Translations under genes and position numbers: made by a program
Part shown: piece after piece, positions 8,369 through 16,633 of the stretch
Numbering within the stretch: position 1 is the stretch's first letter
How the letters are laid out: each line of letters opens with the position of its first letter
Assembly (NCBI RefSeq): GCF_019443125.1
Contig: NZ_JAHYXK010000023.1
Coordinates: 1-51,305, forward strand
DNA: 51,305 nucleotides
Reading direction: 5' to 3'
Origin: Pontibacter aydingkolensis
GTDB lineage: Bacteria; Bacteroidota; Bacteroidia; Cytophagales; Hymenobacteraceae
Notes under the pieces: model-generated
Seen by the model: only the letters and a program-made list of their open reading frames with translations
Database searches by the model: none
What the model was told of the DNA's origin: nothing

Positions 8369-10300
8369 ATGGGAAAAATAATTGGTATTGACTTGGGTAC
8401 AACCAACTCTTGCGTTGCCGTAATGGAAGGTAACGAACCGGTGGTTATACCAAACAGCGAAGGCCGCAGAACTACTCCGTCCATCGTTGCTTTCTTGGAT
8501 AACGGAAACGGCGAGCGTAAAGTAGGTGACCCGGCTAAACGTCAGGCGATCACAAACCCGCACAACACGATTGCATCTATCAAGCGCTTCATGGGCCATA
8601 GCTACAATGAAGTAAGCGAAGAGGCAAAGCAGGTATCTTACAAGGTACAGCAGGGCAGCAACAACACGGTACGTGTTCAGATCGGCGACAGAGAGTATAC
8701 TCCGCAGGAGATCTCGGCTATGGTGCTTCAGAAAATGAAGGCTACTGCGGAAGACTACCTGGGCACAACTGTAACAGAGGCGGTAATTACCGTACCAGCT
8801 TACTTTAACGATGCGCAGCGTCAGGCTACGAAAGAGGCCGGCCAAATTGCAGGCCTTGAGGTAAAGCGTATCATTAACGAGCCTACAGCAGCAGCGCTTG
8901 CTTATGGTTTGGATAAAAAACACAAAGATCAGAAGATCGCAGTGTTCGACCTTGGCGGTGGTACGTTTGATATCTCTATACTTGAGCTTGGCGATGGTGT
9001 GTTTGAAGTACTCTCTACAAACGGTGACACGCACCTGGGTGGTGACGACTTTGACCAGAAGATTATTAACTGGCTGGCAGAAGAGTTTAAGAACGACGAG
9101 GGTATAGACCTGCGTAAGGACCCAATGGCGCTGCAGCGTTTAAAAGAAGCTGCTGAGAAGGCAAAGATCGAACTTTCTTCTTCTAACGAAACCGAGATCA
9201 ACCTGCCATACATTATGCCGGTTGATGGTGTTCCAAAGCACTTGGTTCGTAAACTGACTCGTGCTAAGTTCGAGCAGCTGACGGACGATTTGATCCGTCG
9301 CTCTATGGAGCCTTGCAAGAAAGCGCTTCAGGATGCAGGACTTTCTACTTCAGACATCGATGAGGTAATTCTTGTGGGTGGTTCTACGCGTATCCCTAAG
9401 GTGCAGGAAGAGGTTGAGAAGTTCTTCGGTAAGAAGCCTTCTAAAGGTGTAAACCCGGATGAGGTAGTTGCAGTTGGCGCCGCTATCCAGGGTGGTGTGT
9501 TGACTGGTGAAGTTAAAGACGTACTTCTACTGGACGTAACGCCGCTTTCACTTGGTATCGAGACAATGGGTGGTGTGATGACTAAATTGATAGAGTCTAA
9601 CACAACTATCCCTACCAAAAAGTCTGAGACTTTCTCTACGGCATCTGATAACCAGCCGTCTGTGGAGATCCACGTACTGCAGGGTGAGCGCCCAATGGCG
9701 AAGGACAACCGTACCATTGGCCGCTTCCACTTGTCAGACATTCCGCCAGCGCCACGTGGTGTTCCTCAGATCGAGGTAACATTCGACATCGACGCCAACG
9801 GTATTCTGCATGTAACGGCACGTGATAAAGCTACAGGCAAAGAGCAGAAGATCCGTATCGAAGCTTCTTCTGGTTTGAGCGAGCAGGAAATCGAGAAAAT
9901 GCGCCAGGAAGCAGAAGCCAACGCAGAAGCTGATAAGAAGGCGAAGGAAGAGATCGAGAAGCTGAACACAGCCGATTCTATGATCTTCCAGACCGAGAAG
10001 CAGCTAAAAGAGTATGGCGATAAGCTATCTGCTGGTAACAAGTCTAACATTGAGAACGCATTGGCAGAACTAAAAACTGCGCATGGCTCTAAAGATGTAG
10101 CCGGAATCGACAAAGCTATCGAGAACCTGAACAATGCATGGAGTGCAGCCTCTCAGGAGATGTACAACGCAACGCAGGGTCAGGGAGCTGATGCAGGTGC
10201 AGGTGCTACTGGCGGCAACGGCCAGCCAGGCGGCCAGCAGCAAGCTGACGACAGCGGTGTAACTGATGTTGACTACGAAGAAGTAGACGGCAATAAATAA
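8369..10300 (+). CDS. dnaK: Molecular chaperone DnaK (Hsp70)
   Basis: 643 residues, normal length for DnaK. It is the cytoplasmic ATP-driven chaperone that binds exposed hydrophobic segments of client proteins with DnaJ and GrpE; neither partner gene is in the window. The nucleotide-binding domain carries the family signatures [14 protein letters not shown] at the N-terminus, [15 protein letters not shown] near residue 195 and [14 protein letters not shown] near residue 335. The substrate-binding beta domain and the helical lid follow, then a Gly/Gln-rich linker and an acidic tail ending [11 protein letters not shown]. Codon choice is that of a highly expressed gene, and it holds only one copy of the heptamer so frequent elsewhere. 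A strong terminator follows. Confidence 0.98.
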   Translation: MGKIIGIDLGTTNSCVAVMEGNEPVVIPNSEGRRTTPSIVAFLDNGNGERKVGDPAKRQAITNPHNTIASIKRFMGHSYNEVSEEAKQVSYKVQQGSNNTVRVQIGDREYTPQEISAMVLQKMKATAEDYLGTTVTEAVITVPAYFNDAQRQATKEAGQIAGLEVKRIINEPTAAALAYGLDKKHKDQKIAVFDLGGGTFDISILELGDGVFEVLSTNGDTHLGGDDFDQKIINWLAEEFKNDEGIDLRKDPMALQRLKEAAEKAKIELSSSNETEINLPYIMPVDGVPKHLVRKLTRAKFEQLTDDLIRRSMEPCKKALQDAGLSTSDIDEVILVGGSTRIPKVQEEVEKFFGKKPSKGVNPDEVVAVGAAIQGGVLTGEVKDVLLLDVTPLSLGIETMGGVMTKLIESNTTIPTKKSETFSTASDNQPSVEIHVLQGERPMAKDNRTIGRFHLSDIPPAPRGVPQIEVTFDIDANGILHVTARDKATGKEQKIRIEASSGLSEQEIEKMRQEAEANAEADKKAKEEIEKLNTADSMIFQTEKQLKEYGDKLSAGNKSNIENALAELKTAHGSKDVAGIDKAIENLNNAWSAASQEMYNATQGQGADAGAGATGGNGQPGGQQQADDSGVTDVDYEEVDGNK

Positions 10301-10326
10301 GCTGAATAGAATAAAGTTTAAAGTAT

Positions 10327-10364
10327 AAAAAAATCCCCTATCGATTTCGACAGGGGATTTTTTT
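10327..10364 (+). terminator. Terminator after dnaK
   Basis: AAAAAAATCCCCT pairs with AGGGGATTTTTTT around a 12-nt loop. The flanking A and T runs would let it work in both directions. It lies just upstream of the hip operator region. Confidence 0.85.
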
Positions 10365-10376
10365 ATTAGTAGAACA

Positions 10377-10452
10377 GGCAAAATATTGCCCATTATACAT
10401 AATATCATGAGAAATAAAGTATATCTTTACTAAAATAGGCAATATATTACCT
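10377..10452 (+). promoter_or_regulatory. Putative hipBST promoter with two HipB operator-like palindromes
   Basis: Two similar inverted repeats flank the likely promoter: GGCAAAATATTGCC at 10377-10390 and AGGCAATATATTACCT at 10437-10452, the latter ending 5 bp before the hipB ATG. Both share GGCAA...ATATT.CC. Between them lies TATCTTTA (10422-10429), one base off the TAnnTTTG -7 consensus. Paired palindromes around the promoter are the usual arrangement for autorepressed hip-type toxin-antitoxin operons. Binding by HipB is inferred. Confidence 0.55.
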
Positions 10453-10457
10453 GTATT

Positions 10458-10658
10458 ATGAATTTAAATGAGCTTGCTATAACTCTAAAACACCGGCGAA
10501 ACATACTGCAGCTTCGTCAGGAAGATGTAGCCGAAATAGCGGGCATATCCTTAAGAACACTTCGGGCTATAGAAAACGGAACCGCAAACCCCTCTATAGA
10601 GACATTGCAAAAATTACTGGAGGTGTTGGGACTGAAGTTTAAAATAGAACCTAAATAA
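10458..10658 (+). CDS. hipB: HipB-like XRE-family antitoxin/repressor
   Basis: 66 residues, essentially one Cro/CI helix-turn-helix: LRQEDVAEIAGISLRTLRAIENG followed by TANPSIETLQKLLEVLGL. The shape (short, C-terminal KFKIEPK tail) fits HipB proteins, which dimerise on operator palindromes and repress their own operon. It is the first gene of a tight cluster: its TAA overlaps the ATG of the next gene by one base (TAATG). Operator-like palindromes lie directly upstream. Compared with classical HipB it is short at the C-terminus, so toxin neutralisation may rest on the next gene, as in HipBST systems. Confidence 0.85.
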   Translation: MNLNELAITLKHRRNILQLRQEDVAEIAGISLRTLRAIENGTANPSIETLQKLLEVLGLKFKIEPK

Positions 10659-10984
10659 TGGGCAGAAAGGGCTTTGTATACAACAACAGTACTCTGGCAG
10701 GCATCTTAGAGGAAACGCCGGAAGGCTATACTTTCACTTATGATAAAAGTTATTATCTAGATGTTAAGCAGCCTGCCATAAGTTTATCTTTGCCTAAAAC
10801 AGCAGTAGTGCATCAAGCAACGGTTCTGTTCCCTTTTTTTAACGGGCTTCTTTCTGAAGGTATAAATAAACAGACTCAATGCAGGCTATTACAAATAGAT
10901 GAGAACGATGCATTTGGTTTGTTACTTAAAACCGCTCACACAGAAACCATCGGAGCAATTACTGTTAAAGAAATAAGAGAATGA
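10658..10984 (+). CDS. hipS: HipS-like protein (separate HipA N-terminal subdomain)
   Basis: 108 residues matching only the N-terminal subdomain of HipA: GILEETPEGYTFTYDKSYY, ISLSLPKT, then VLFPFFNGLLSEG, a conserved HipA N1 signature. The kinase core is absent and is encoded by the next gene, which overlaps by four bases (ATGA). In the HipBST system of enteropathogenic E. coli the equivalent small protein HipS is the antitoxin. By analogy this protein probably binds and restrains the downstream kinase. The split is not a frameshift artefact: each part has its own start and stop with translational coupling, and the pattern hipB-hipS-hipT is intact. Confidence 0.85.
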   Translation: MGRKGFVYNNSTLAGILEETPEGYTFTYDKSYYLDVKQPAISLSLPKTAVVHQATVLFPFFNGLLSEGINKQTQCRLLQIDENDAFGLLLKTAHTETIGAITVKEIRE

Positions 10985-11961
10985 AGTGCCTTGGTTGTTT
11001 AAAGGAAGTAGCACATGAAGGATACTGTAAAAAATGCCAGCGGGAGCTTTTTGGTGGTGCTAAGGTGCAGCCTCACTTGTCTTTCCCATCACCACATTCA
11101 TTAGATCCAAGCCACTATCAGCAGCAAACCACACGCATATCCATTTCAGGTGTTCAGGTAAAGTATAGCTTAAAATTAGAAGCTGACAAGCTTATACTTA
11201 GTGACTCAAATGGGCAATTCATTTTAAAACCAACCCCTTTCGGAGTGTTTCAGAACCTTTCTGAAGCCCCTGCTAATGAGCATTTAACCATGCAACTTGC
11301 TCGCCAGGTTTATAAACTGCCTATACCGCCTAATGCCCTTGTTCGCTTCTTAGATGGCTCTCTGGGGTATATAGTAAGGCGTTTCGATGTTCAGGAGAAT
11401 GGCACTAAATTATTACAGGAGGATTTTGCCCAGATCTCCCAACGATCAGAACAACTGCACGGCAAAAACTACAAGTATGATTTTTCTTATGAAGAGATTG
11501 GAGAACTTATAAAACACATAATACCCACCTACCAGGTTGAGTTGGAAAAGTATTTCAAGCTAATCCTGTTCAATTATCTGTTCTCGAATGGTGATGCGCA
11601 CATCAAGAACTTTTCTGTAATGCACAAAAACGAAATAGGGTATGTGCTCACACCATTCTATGACCTGTTATGTACCAGAATTCACTTACCCCATGAAAGC
11701 GACATGGCGCTGATGCTGTTTAAAAATAACAGATTTAGCAGCACGTATGAGAACTACGGTTTCTATACTTACAGGGATTTTGAGGAGTTTGCAGATATTT
11801 TGGGCATCAGACCAAAACGTTTTCAGAAAATAGTGGAAAGCATGCTAAGCAACGAAAAAGCAATTATTGCCATGGTAAATGCTTCCTTCCTAAACCAGGA
11901 TATTAAAGAGCTATATATACAATCATACTTTGACAAGAAAAAACGGATGGTCATGTACTAA
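10981..11961 (+). CDS. hipT: HipT-like serine/threonine kinase toxin (HipA C-terminal core)
   Basis: 326 residues. The N-terminus has CxxC-X9-CxxC (Cys3, 6, 16, 19), a probable zinc knuckle, and lacks the HipA N1 subdomain. The Gly-rich loop reads RISISGVQVKYSL with Ser54 and Ser56 in the S-x-S arrangement described for HipT autophosphorylation. Lys83 (FILKPTP) is the likely ATP-binding lysine. The catalytic loop is SNGDAHIKNF (Asp205, Asn210) and Asp228 (TPFYDLL) is the Mg-binding Asp, matching HipA Asp309 and Asp332. It should be an active kinase that inhibits growth by phosphorylating a translation-related protein; known HipA and HipT targets are aminoacyl-tRNA synthetases, but the target here is unknown. 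Confidence 0.88.
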   Translation: MKCLGCLKEVAHEGYCKKCQRELFGGAKVQPHLSFPSPHSLDPSHYQQQTTRISISGVQVKYSLKLEADKLILSDSNGQFILKPTPFGVFQNLSEAPANEHLTMQLARQVYKLPIPPNALVRFLDGSLGYIVRRFDVQENGTKLLQEDFAQISQRSEQLHGKNYKYDFSYEEIGELIKHIIPTYQVELEKYFKLILFNYLFSNGDAHIKNFSVMHKNEIGYVLTPFYDLLCTRIHLPHESDMALMLFKNNRFSSTYENYGFYTYRDFEEFADILGIRPKRFQKIVESMLSNEKAIIAMVNASFLNQDIKELYIQSYFDKKKRMVMY

Positions 11962-11963
11962 AA

Positions 11964-11991
11964 AAGCCGCTACCTTTATTGGCAGCGGCTT
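11964..11991 (+). terminator. Terminator at the end of hipBST
   Basis: AAGCCGCTACC pairs with GGCAGCGGCTT with one mismatch around a short AT loop, directly after the hipT stop codon. It lies between converging hipT and purE and may serve both. Confidence 0.7.
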
Positions 11992-12011
11992 CTATACTTT
12001 ATGGAAGATTA

Positions 12012-12536
12012 CTAATCCATATCCCTATCCCCTCTTTTCAGCTCCTCCACAGAGCGCATCACTTTATCTTTCAATCCAGTTTTATACTTCTCCAGTTTAT
12101 CAGCCACAGCAGCGTTTGATGTACCAATAATCTGAGCTGCAAGTATACCCGCATTCAAAGCGCCATCCAGAGCAACTGTAGCAACAGGCACACCACCCGG
12201 CATCTGAAGTATAGATAGCACCGAATCCCAGCCATCAATAGAGTTGCTAGATTTTACAGGAACGCCAATTACAGGAAGTGTAGTGATGGAGGCCACCATA
12301 CCTGGCAAATGTGCTGCACCCCCGGCTCCGGCAATAATTACTTTCAGTCCGCGCTTTTTAGCATTTTCAGCATACTCGAACATGCGATGCGGCGTGCGGT
12401 GTGCCGACACGATTGTAAGCTCATAGGGCACTCCAAGTGTTTCAAGTATTTCGGCGGCGGCGTCCATTACTTTAAGGTCGGACTGGCTGCCCATAATAAT
12501 GCCAACTAAAGGCTGTGTTGATGTTTGCTCGGCCAT
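12012..12536 (-). CDS. purE: N5-carboxyaminoimidazole ribonucleotide mutase PurE
   Basis: 174 residues, class I PurE. It moves the carboxylate of N5-CAIR to C4 to give CAIR in de novo purine synthesis. Motifs visible are [22 protein letters not shown] with the catalytic His of the family, [23 protein letters not shown] and [13 protein letters not shown]. The homo-octamer acts in the cytosol with PurK, encoded directly upstream and only 3 bp away, so the two are cotranscribed. The C-terminal 20 residues are a charged extension beyond the core. Confidence 0.97.
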   Translation of the reverse strand: MAEQTSTQPLVGIIMGSQSDLKVMDAAAEILETLGVPYELTIVSAHRTPHRMFEYAENAKKRGLKVIIAGAGGAAHLPGMVASITTLPVIGVPVKSSNSIDGWDSVLSILQMPGGVPVATVALDGALNAGILAAQIIGTSNAAVADKLEKYKTGLKDKVMRSVEELKRGDRDMD

Positions 12537-12539
12537 GGT

Positions 12540-13670
12540 TTATGCTTTTACTTTTATTACGTCTTTAACCTGATCGGCACGTTGCTGCGCCTCTTCTAAA
12601 TCTTTACCCAACACAGTAATGTGTCCCATTTTTCGGGCAGGGCGTGTGTATTTTTTACCGTACAGGTGAATGTATACGCCCGGCACTGCCAGAGCTTCCT
12701 GCAGACCTTCATATTTTGCTTCGCCATCGTAGCCGGACTCGCCCAGCAAGTTTAGCATAACAGCTGCGCTCTGAATTTCGGTAGAGCCCAGTGGCAGGTT
12801 AAGTATGGCACGTAGATGTTGCTCGTACTGTGAAGTATAATTTGCCTTAATGGTATGATGCCCGCTGTTGTGCGGACGCGGAGCAACCTCGTTTACCAGT
12901 ATCTGCCCATCTTTGGTTAAGAACATTTCCACGGCAAGTATACCTACCATATTAAAGCTTTCAATCACGCGGGTTGCAATTTCGATGGCTAAGCGCTGCA
13001 GCTTATAAGGCACATTGGCAGGCGCAAAAAGGGAATCCACCAGGTTATGCTCCGGATGGAAACTTAGTTCTACTACCGGAAAGGCTGTTACCTCGCCGCT
13101 TTCATTGCGTGCTACGATTACTGATATCTCTTTCTCGAAGTCCACCAGTTTCTCCAGTACCGACGGTTCTTCAAAGGCTTTTGCTGTATCTTCTGCTCCT
13201 GTTAGCCTGGTTACCCCACGGCCATCGTAGCCTTCGCGGCGCAGCTTCTGGAATGCCGGTAAAAAATCCATGTTATCCTTCAGCTCGGCTTTGTCTTTCA
13301 GAAGTATAAAATCTGAAGTCGGGATGTTGTGCTTCTTGTAAAACTCTTTCTGCAGGCCTTTGTCCTGTATAGTGCGTACGGTCTGGGCATCAGGGTATAC
13401 TTTAATTCCCTCCTGCTCCAGTTTCTCAAGCGCATCGGCGTTTACGTGTTCTATCTCGATGGTAAGTATATCGCAGTTTTTACCAAAGTTGTAAACCGTA
13501 TCGAAATCGCGGAAACTGCCCACAAAAAACTCGTTGCAGATGTGCTTGCAGGGCGCATTCTCGTCGGGATCCAGCACTAAAGTATAGATATTAAAATCGA
13601 GCCCGGACTGCATTAGCATTCGTCCTAACTGTCCGCCGCCAAGTATGCCCAGCTTTACTTCTCCTTTCAT
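12540..13670 (-). CDS. purK: N5-carboxyaminoimidazole ribonucleotide synthase PurK
   Basis: 376 residues, an ATP-grasp ligase that makes N5-CAIR from AIR, bicarbonate and ATP. The N-terminus has KLGILGGGQLGRMLMQSG, the PurK nucleotide-binding start. The ATP-grasp core shows RREGYDGRGV, FEKEISVIVARN, and the metal-binding VEMFLTKDGQILVNEVAPRPHNSGH. Length is typical. It is the first gene of the purK-purE pair, so AIR carboxylation here takes the two-step bacterial route. The upstream spacer to marC (13671-13818) holds the divergent promoters. Confidence 0.97.
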   Translation of the reverse strand: MKGEVKLGILGGGQLGRMLMQSGLDFNIYTLVLDPDENAPCKHICNEFFVGSFRDFDTVYNFGKNCDILTIEIEHVNADALEKLEQEGIKVYPDAQTVRTIQDKGLQKEFYKKHNIPTSDFILLKDKAELKDNMDFLPAFQKLRREGYDGRGVTRLTGAEDTAKAFEEPSVLEKLVDFEKEISVIVARNESGEVTAFPVVELSFHPEHNLVDSLFAPANVPYKLQRLAIEIATRVIESFNMVGILAVEMFLTKDGQILVNEVAPRPHNSGHHTIKANYTSQYEQHLRAILNLPLGSTEIQSAAVMLNLLGESGYDGEAKYEGLQEALAVPGVYIHLYGKKYTRPARKMGHITVLGKDLEEAQQRADQVKDVIKVKA

Positions 13671-13786
13671 AGGTATGATTGGTTTGGTTGATCTATCCTC
13701 AAAAATAAGGATTATACTTTAATCAACCTCTATAAACAGCCTTTACAGCCAAAGCTTTGTTTTACATCTAATAAAACCTATATTTA

Positions 13787-13804
13787 AGGCTATACTTTTT
13801 TTTG
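13787..13804 (+). promoter_or_regulatory. Promoter-like element of the first marC, with a T8 tract
   Basis: AGGCTATACTTTTTTTTG lies 15 bp before the ATG. The second marC has nearly the same sequence (AAGGCTATACTTTTG) with four T, which fits TAnnTTTG exactly. The T8 run here breaks that fit, so strength may differ. Confidence 0.4.
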
Positions 13805-13818
13805 CCCTCACTCATTTT

Positions 13819-14442
13819 ATGGAAATCATACTTGCCACATTTTCTGCTCTGTTCTCTGTTGTTAACCCTTTTGGGGCCATGCCTGTTTTTCTTACACTAA
13901 CACAAGATGATACTCCAGCCAGCCGTAACCAACAGGCGCTAAAAGCATGTTTATACATGGTGGGCATTCTGGCGGTATTTTTTCTGGCGGGGCAGTATGT
14001 GCTAAACTTTTTCGGCATCCGTATCCACGACCTGCGCATTGCCGGCGGATTAATGATCATGAAGGCAGGTTTTGATCTGCTTACACCGGGTGCCAGTAAA
14101 AAGAAAATCTCTCCTGATGTGGTGGAAGAAGGGCAGCAGAAAGAAGATATTTCATTTACGCCGCTGGCCATGCCCATGCTCTCTGGCCCAGGGGCTATTG
14201 CCATAAGTATAGGTCTGTTTACCACATCGCTTTCTTACCTGGATATGATGATGATCCTGATCGGGATTATTATGCTAGCCATTGTTAGTTACATCATCCT
14301 GCGTTTCTCGCACCAACTGACCCGCTACATGGGTAAATCCGGCTTGGCCGCCCTCTCCCGTATTATGGGGTTTATTGTACTCTCTATTGGCGTGAACTTT
14401 ATTGTATCCGCCTTGTTTGCGTTGCTCTCTACAGAGCGGTAG
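13819..14442 (+). CDS. MarC-family integral membrane protein (copy 1)
   Basis: 207 residues with six hydrophobic segments, the size and pattern of the MarC/UPF0056 family. Family marks are FSVVNPFGAMPVFLTLT near the N-terminus and ISFTPLAMPMLSGPGAIA in the middle. The name comes from the mar locus of E. coli, but a role in multiple antibiotic resistance was not borne out and the function is unknown. The next gene is a close paralogue in the same orientation, so the pair arose by tandem duplication; the similar promoter sequences show that the copied unit included the upstream region. Confidence 0.9.
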   Translation: MEIILATFSALFSVVNPFGAMPVFLTLTQDDTPASRNQQALKACLYMVGILAVFFLAGQYVLNFFGIRIHDLRIAGGLMIMKAGFDLLTPGASKKKISPDVVEEGQQKEDISFTPLAMPMLSGPGAIAISIGLFTTSLSYLDMMMILIGIIMLAIVSYIILRFSHQLTRYMGKSGLAALSRIMGFIVLSIGVNFIVSALFALLSTER

Positions 14443-14465
14443 TAAATAAATAGTCTCCTCTTCGT

Positions 14466-14483
14466 AGGGACAGGTCATGACCC
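14466..14483. repeat. Diverged copy of a GGGACAGGTC palindromic repeat
   Basis: The sequence agggacaggtcatgaccc resembles the perfect palindrome ACAGGTCGCGACCTGT at 47269-47284, which is flanked by the complementary CCCTG. Probably members of one dispersed repeat family. Confidence 0.4.
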
Positions 14484-14507
14484 GATGTGGTCAACTTAAG
14501 CAAAAAG

Positions 14508-14627
14508 CTGTCATTTCGAGCAACGCGAGAAATCTATCTGGAATTAGTACAGAAGGAATTTTATAAAGATCTCTCACAGCTACGCTGGTCCCTTTCGACT
14601 CTCGTCTCAGGCATGTCGAGATGACAG
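14508..14627. repeat. MITE-like 120-bp element between the marC copies
   Basis: Outer inverted arms ctgtcatttcgag (14508-14520) and tcgagatgacag (14616-14627) bound a 120-bp non-coding unit with inner inverted gagaaatct (about 14527) and agatctctc (about 14568). Elements with GTCATTTCGA ends and GAGAAATCT inside are, from memory, widespread in Bacteroidota genomes. No coding capacity; it looks mobilisable in trans or by recombination. Confidence 0.65.
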
Positions 14628-14684
14628 TTTAACCTTTAATAATTAACCAATCCACAACAGCGGCTTAACCTACACATAACAACA

Positions 14685-14698
14685 AGGCTATACTTTTG
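14685..14698 (+). promoter_or_regulatory. Promoter -7 element of the second marC
   Basis: TACTTTTG at 14691-14698 matches the Bacteroidota -7 consensus TAnnTTTG, 22 bp before the ATG at 14721. No clear -33 TTG is seen at the usual spacing. Confidence 0.5.
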
Positions 14699-14720
14699 CA
14701 GGCGAGTACAACCTAAAACT

Positions 14721-15338
14721 ATGGAAATTATACTTGCCACATTTACGGCACTTTTTACGGTGGTAAACCCCTTTGGTGCCATGCCTGTTTTTCTTACCCT
14801 TACCCACGATGACACCCCTGTCAGCCGCAACGAACAAGCCCTGAGAGCCTGCATTTATATGGCGCTTATACTGTCAGTGTTCTTCCTGGCAGGCCAATAC
14901 GTGCTTAACTTTTTTGGCATCAGGTTATCGGATATCCGCATCGCAGGCGGACTTATGATCATGAAAGCCGGTTTTGAACTCTTGACCAGCAAAGCCCACC
15001 GCGGTAAAAAAGTATCGAAGGGAGTGTTACGAGAAGGCCTAGAGAAAGAAGACATCTCGTTTACGCCACTGGCTATGCCTATGCTTTCAGGTCCTGGAGC
15101 TATCGCGGTAAGTATAGGCATGTACTCCGGCAGTATCTCTTATACTAACTTAGGACTAACTATACTTTCGATATTACTTGTTGCTGCTGTCTCGTTTGTT
15201 ATACTTGCTTTTTCGCACCAGCTTATTGCTTATATGGGAAAGGCAGGGCTTTCTGCATTATCGCGCATCATGGGTTTTGTTGTACTGTCCATCGGGGTAA
15301 ACCTTACATCCACAGGTATACTTTCCTTGCTTAACTAA
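14721..15338 (+). CDS. MarC-family integral membrane protein (copy 2)
   Basis: 205 residues, six predicted membrane segments. It is strikingly similar to the preceding gene: both begin MEIILATF, share VVNPFGAMPVFLTLT and ISFTPLAMPMLSGPGAIA, and end in LSRIMGF.VLSIGVN. They diverge most in the loop after the third segment (residues about 90-112). Function of the family is unknown; an inner-membrane transporter-like role is usually supposed. It has its own promoter-like element. Retention of both copies without frameshifts suggests both are in use. Confidence 0.9.
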   Translation: MEIILATFTALFTVVNPFGAMPVFLTLTHDDTPVSRNEQALRACIYMALILSVFFLAGQYVLNFFGIRLSDIRIAGGLMIMKAGFELLTSKAHRGKKVSKGVLREGLEKEDISFTPLAMPMLSGPGAIAVSIGMYSGSISYTNLGLTILSILLVAAVSFVILAFSHQLIAYMGKAGLSALSRIMGFVVLSIGVNLTSTGILSLLN

Positions 15339-15437
15339 ATGTCTTGTATCGGCTTTAGGCAAAACAACGTTAAAAATCGGTATGTATCTTACAGATTGAT
15401 GATAACAATCACCTTCTGACAATCGGCAATTTTAACT

Positions 15438-15445
15438 TATCTTTG
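15438..15445 (+). promoter_or_regulatory. hemE promoter -7 element directly before the ATG
   Basis: TATCTTTG fits TAnnTTTG exactly and ends 4 bp before the hemE ATG at 15450, which would place the transcript start at or next to the start codon. Confidence 0.5.
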
Positions 15446-15449
15446 CACC

Positions 15450-16490
15450 ATGCAATTAAAAAACGATCTTCTTATCAGAGCTGCCAAGGGTGAGGTAGTA
15501 GAGCGCACCCCGGTTTGGCTTATGCGCCAGGCAGGGCGTATTTTACCGGAATACAGAGCAGTACGCAATAGCCTGAGCGGCTTTAAGGAACTGGTTGAAA
15601 CTCCGGAGTTTGCTGCCGAAGTCACCATACAACCCGTTGACATCCTGGATGTGGATGCTGCCATTATCTTCTCTGATATACTCGTTGTGCCAGAAGCGAT
15701 GGGATGCACGTACGAGATGATTGAGAAACGCGGCCCGTTGTTCCCGAAAACCATCCGCACCGAAGAAGATCTGAAAACACTGCGTGTTGCCGACCCGCAC
15801 GAGCACCTAAACTATGTACTGGAGGCAATTAAAGTAACCAAACGAGCACTTAACGGCCGCGTGCCGCTTATCGGCTTTGCCGGCGCCCCCTGGACCATAC
15901 TTGCCTACATGGTAGAAGGTAGCGGTTCTAAAACGTTTTCGCATGCGCGTGGTATGCTGTATACTAACCCGCGTTTGGCGCACCAGTTGCTGCGCATGAT
16001 CACTGATACAACCATTGCATATTTAAAAGCTCAGGTTGAGGCAGGCGCTAACTTAATCCAGATATTCGATTCGTGGGCAGGTATACTTTCTCCGGCTCAT
16101 TACCGTGAGTTTGCCTTGCCTTACATTTCTGAGATCTGCGATGCGATCAACGAAGTTCCTGTTACTGTTTTTGCCAAGGGCGCTTTCTTTGCCCTGGAAG
16201 ACTTTAGCAAGCTAAACTGCGAAACCATCGGCCTTGACTGGAACATGCAAATAGCCAAGTCGCGCCAAGAGATTGGACCTAACAAAACACTGCAAGGCAA
16301 CATGGACCCATGCCTGCTGTATAGCTCTTTTGAAACCATTGAGCGTGAAACTAAAAACATGCTGAAGGAGTTTGGCCCACACCGCCACATTGCTAACCTT
16401 GGCCACGGCGTATACCCTGACACCGACCCTGAGAAAGTGAAATGCTTTATACAGACGGTTAAGGAATATGGCAGCGTGATCAGGAGTTAG
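15450..16490 (+). CDS. hemE: Uroporphyrinogen III decarboxylase
   Basis: 346 residues, typical length. It removes four carboxyl groups from uroporphyrinogen III to give coproporphyrinogen III in cytosolic haem synthesis. The two family signatures are present: [19 protein letters not shown] near residue 22 and [17 protein letters not shown] near residue 145. The C-terminal [12 protein letters not shown] is also conserved. No other haem gene is in the window. A TAnnTTTG element just 4 bp upstream suggests a leaderless or very short-leader mRNA. The ATG was chosen because the family N-terminus (LLIRAAKGE...RTPVW) starts there. Confidence 0.97.
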   Translation: MQLKNDLLIRAAKGEVVERTPVWLMRQAGRILPEYRAVRNSLSGFKELVETPEFAAEVTIQPVDILDVDAAIIFSDILVVPEAMGCTYEMIEKRGPLFPKTIRTEEDLKTLRVADPHEHLNYVLEAIKVTKRALNGRVPLIGFAGAPWTILAYMVEGSGSKTFSHARGMLYTNPRLAHQLLRMITDTTIAYLKAQVEAGANLIQIFDSWAGILSPAHYREFALPYISEICDAINEVPVTVFAKGAFFALEDFSKLNCETIGLDWNMQIAKSRQEIGPNKTLQGNMDPCLLYSSFETIERETKNMLKEFGPHRHIANLGHGVYPDTDPEKVKCFIQTVKEYGSVIRS

Positions 16491-16633
16491 AAAAGGTAGA
16501 GATAAATTCAGTTTGTAAATTTAAAACTGAATTTTTGACTTTTTGGGTGCTTAATCCAGTAAGTAGAATAATCTGCTTTTGTACTTCTGCAGAGAAAGTA
16601 TTTAAAATCATTATTGCATTAAATGGTAATAAT

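Noticed and set aside
8318..9034. 238-residue open frame antisense to dnaK
   Set aside because: Antisense frames over dnaK are a known artefact of its codon pattern; nothing supports a real product.
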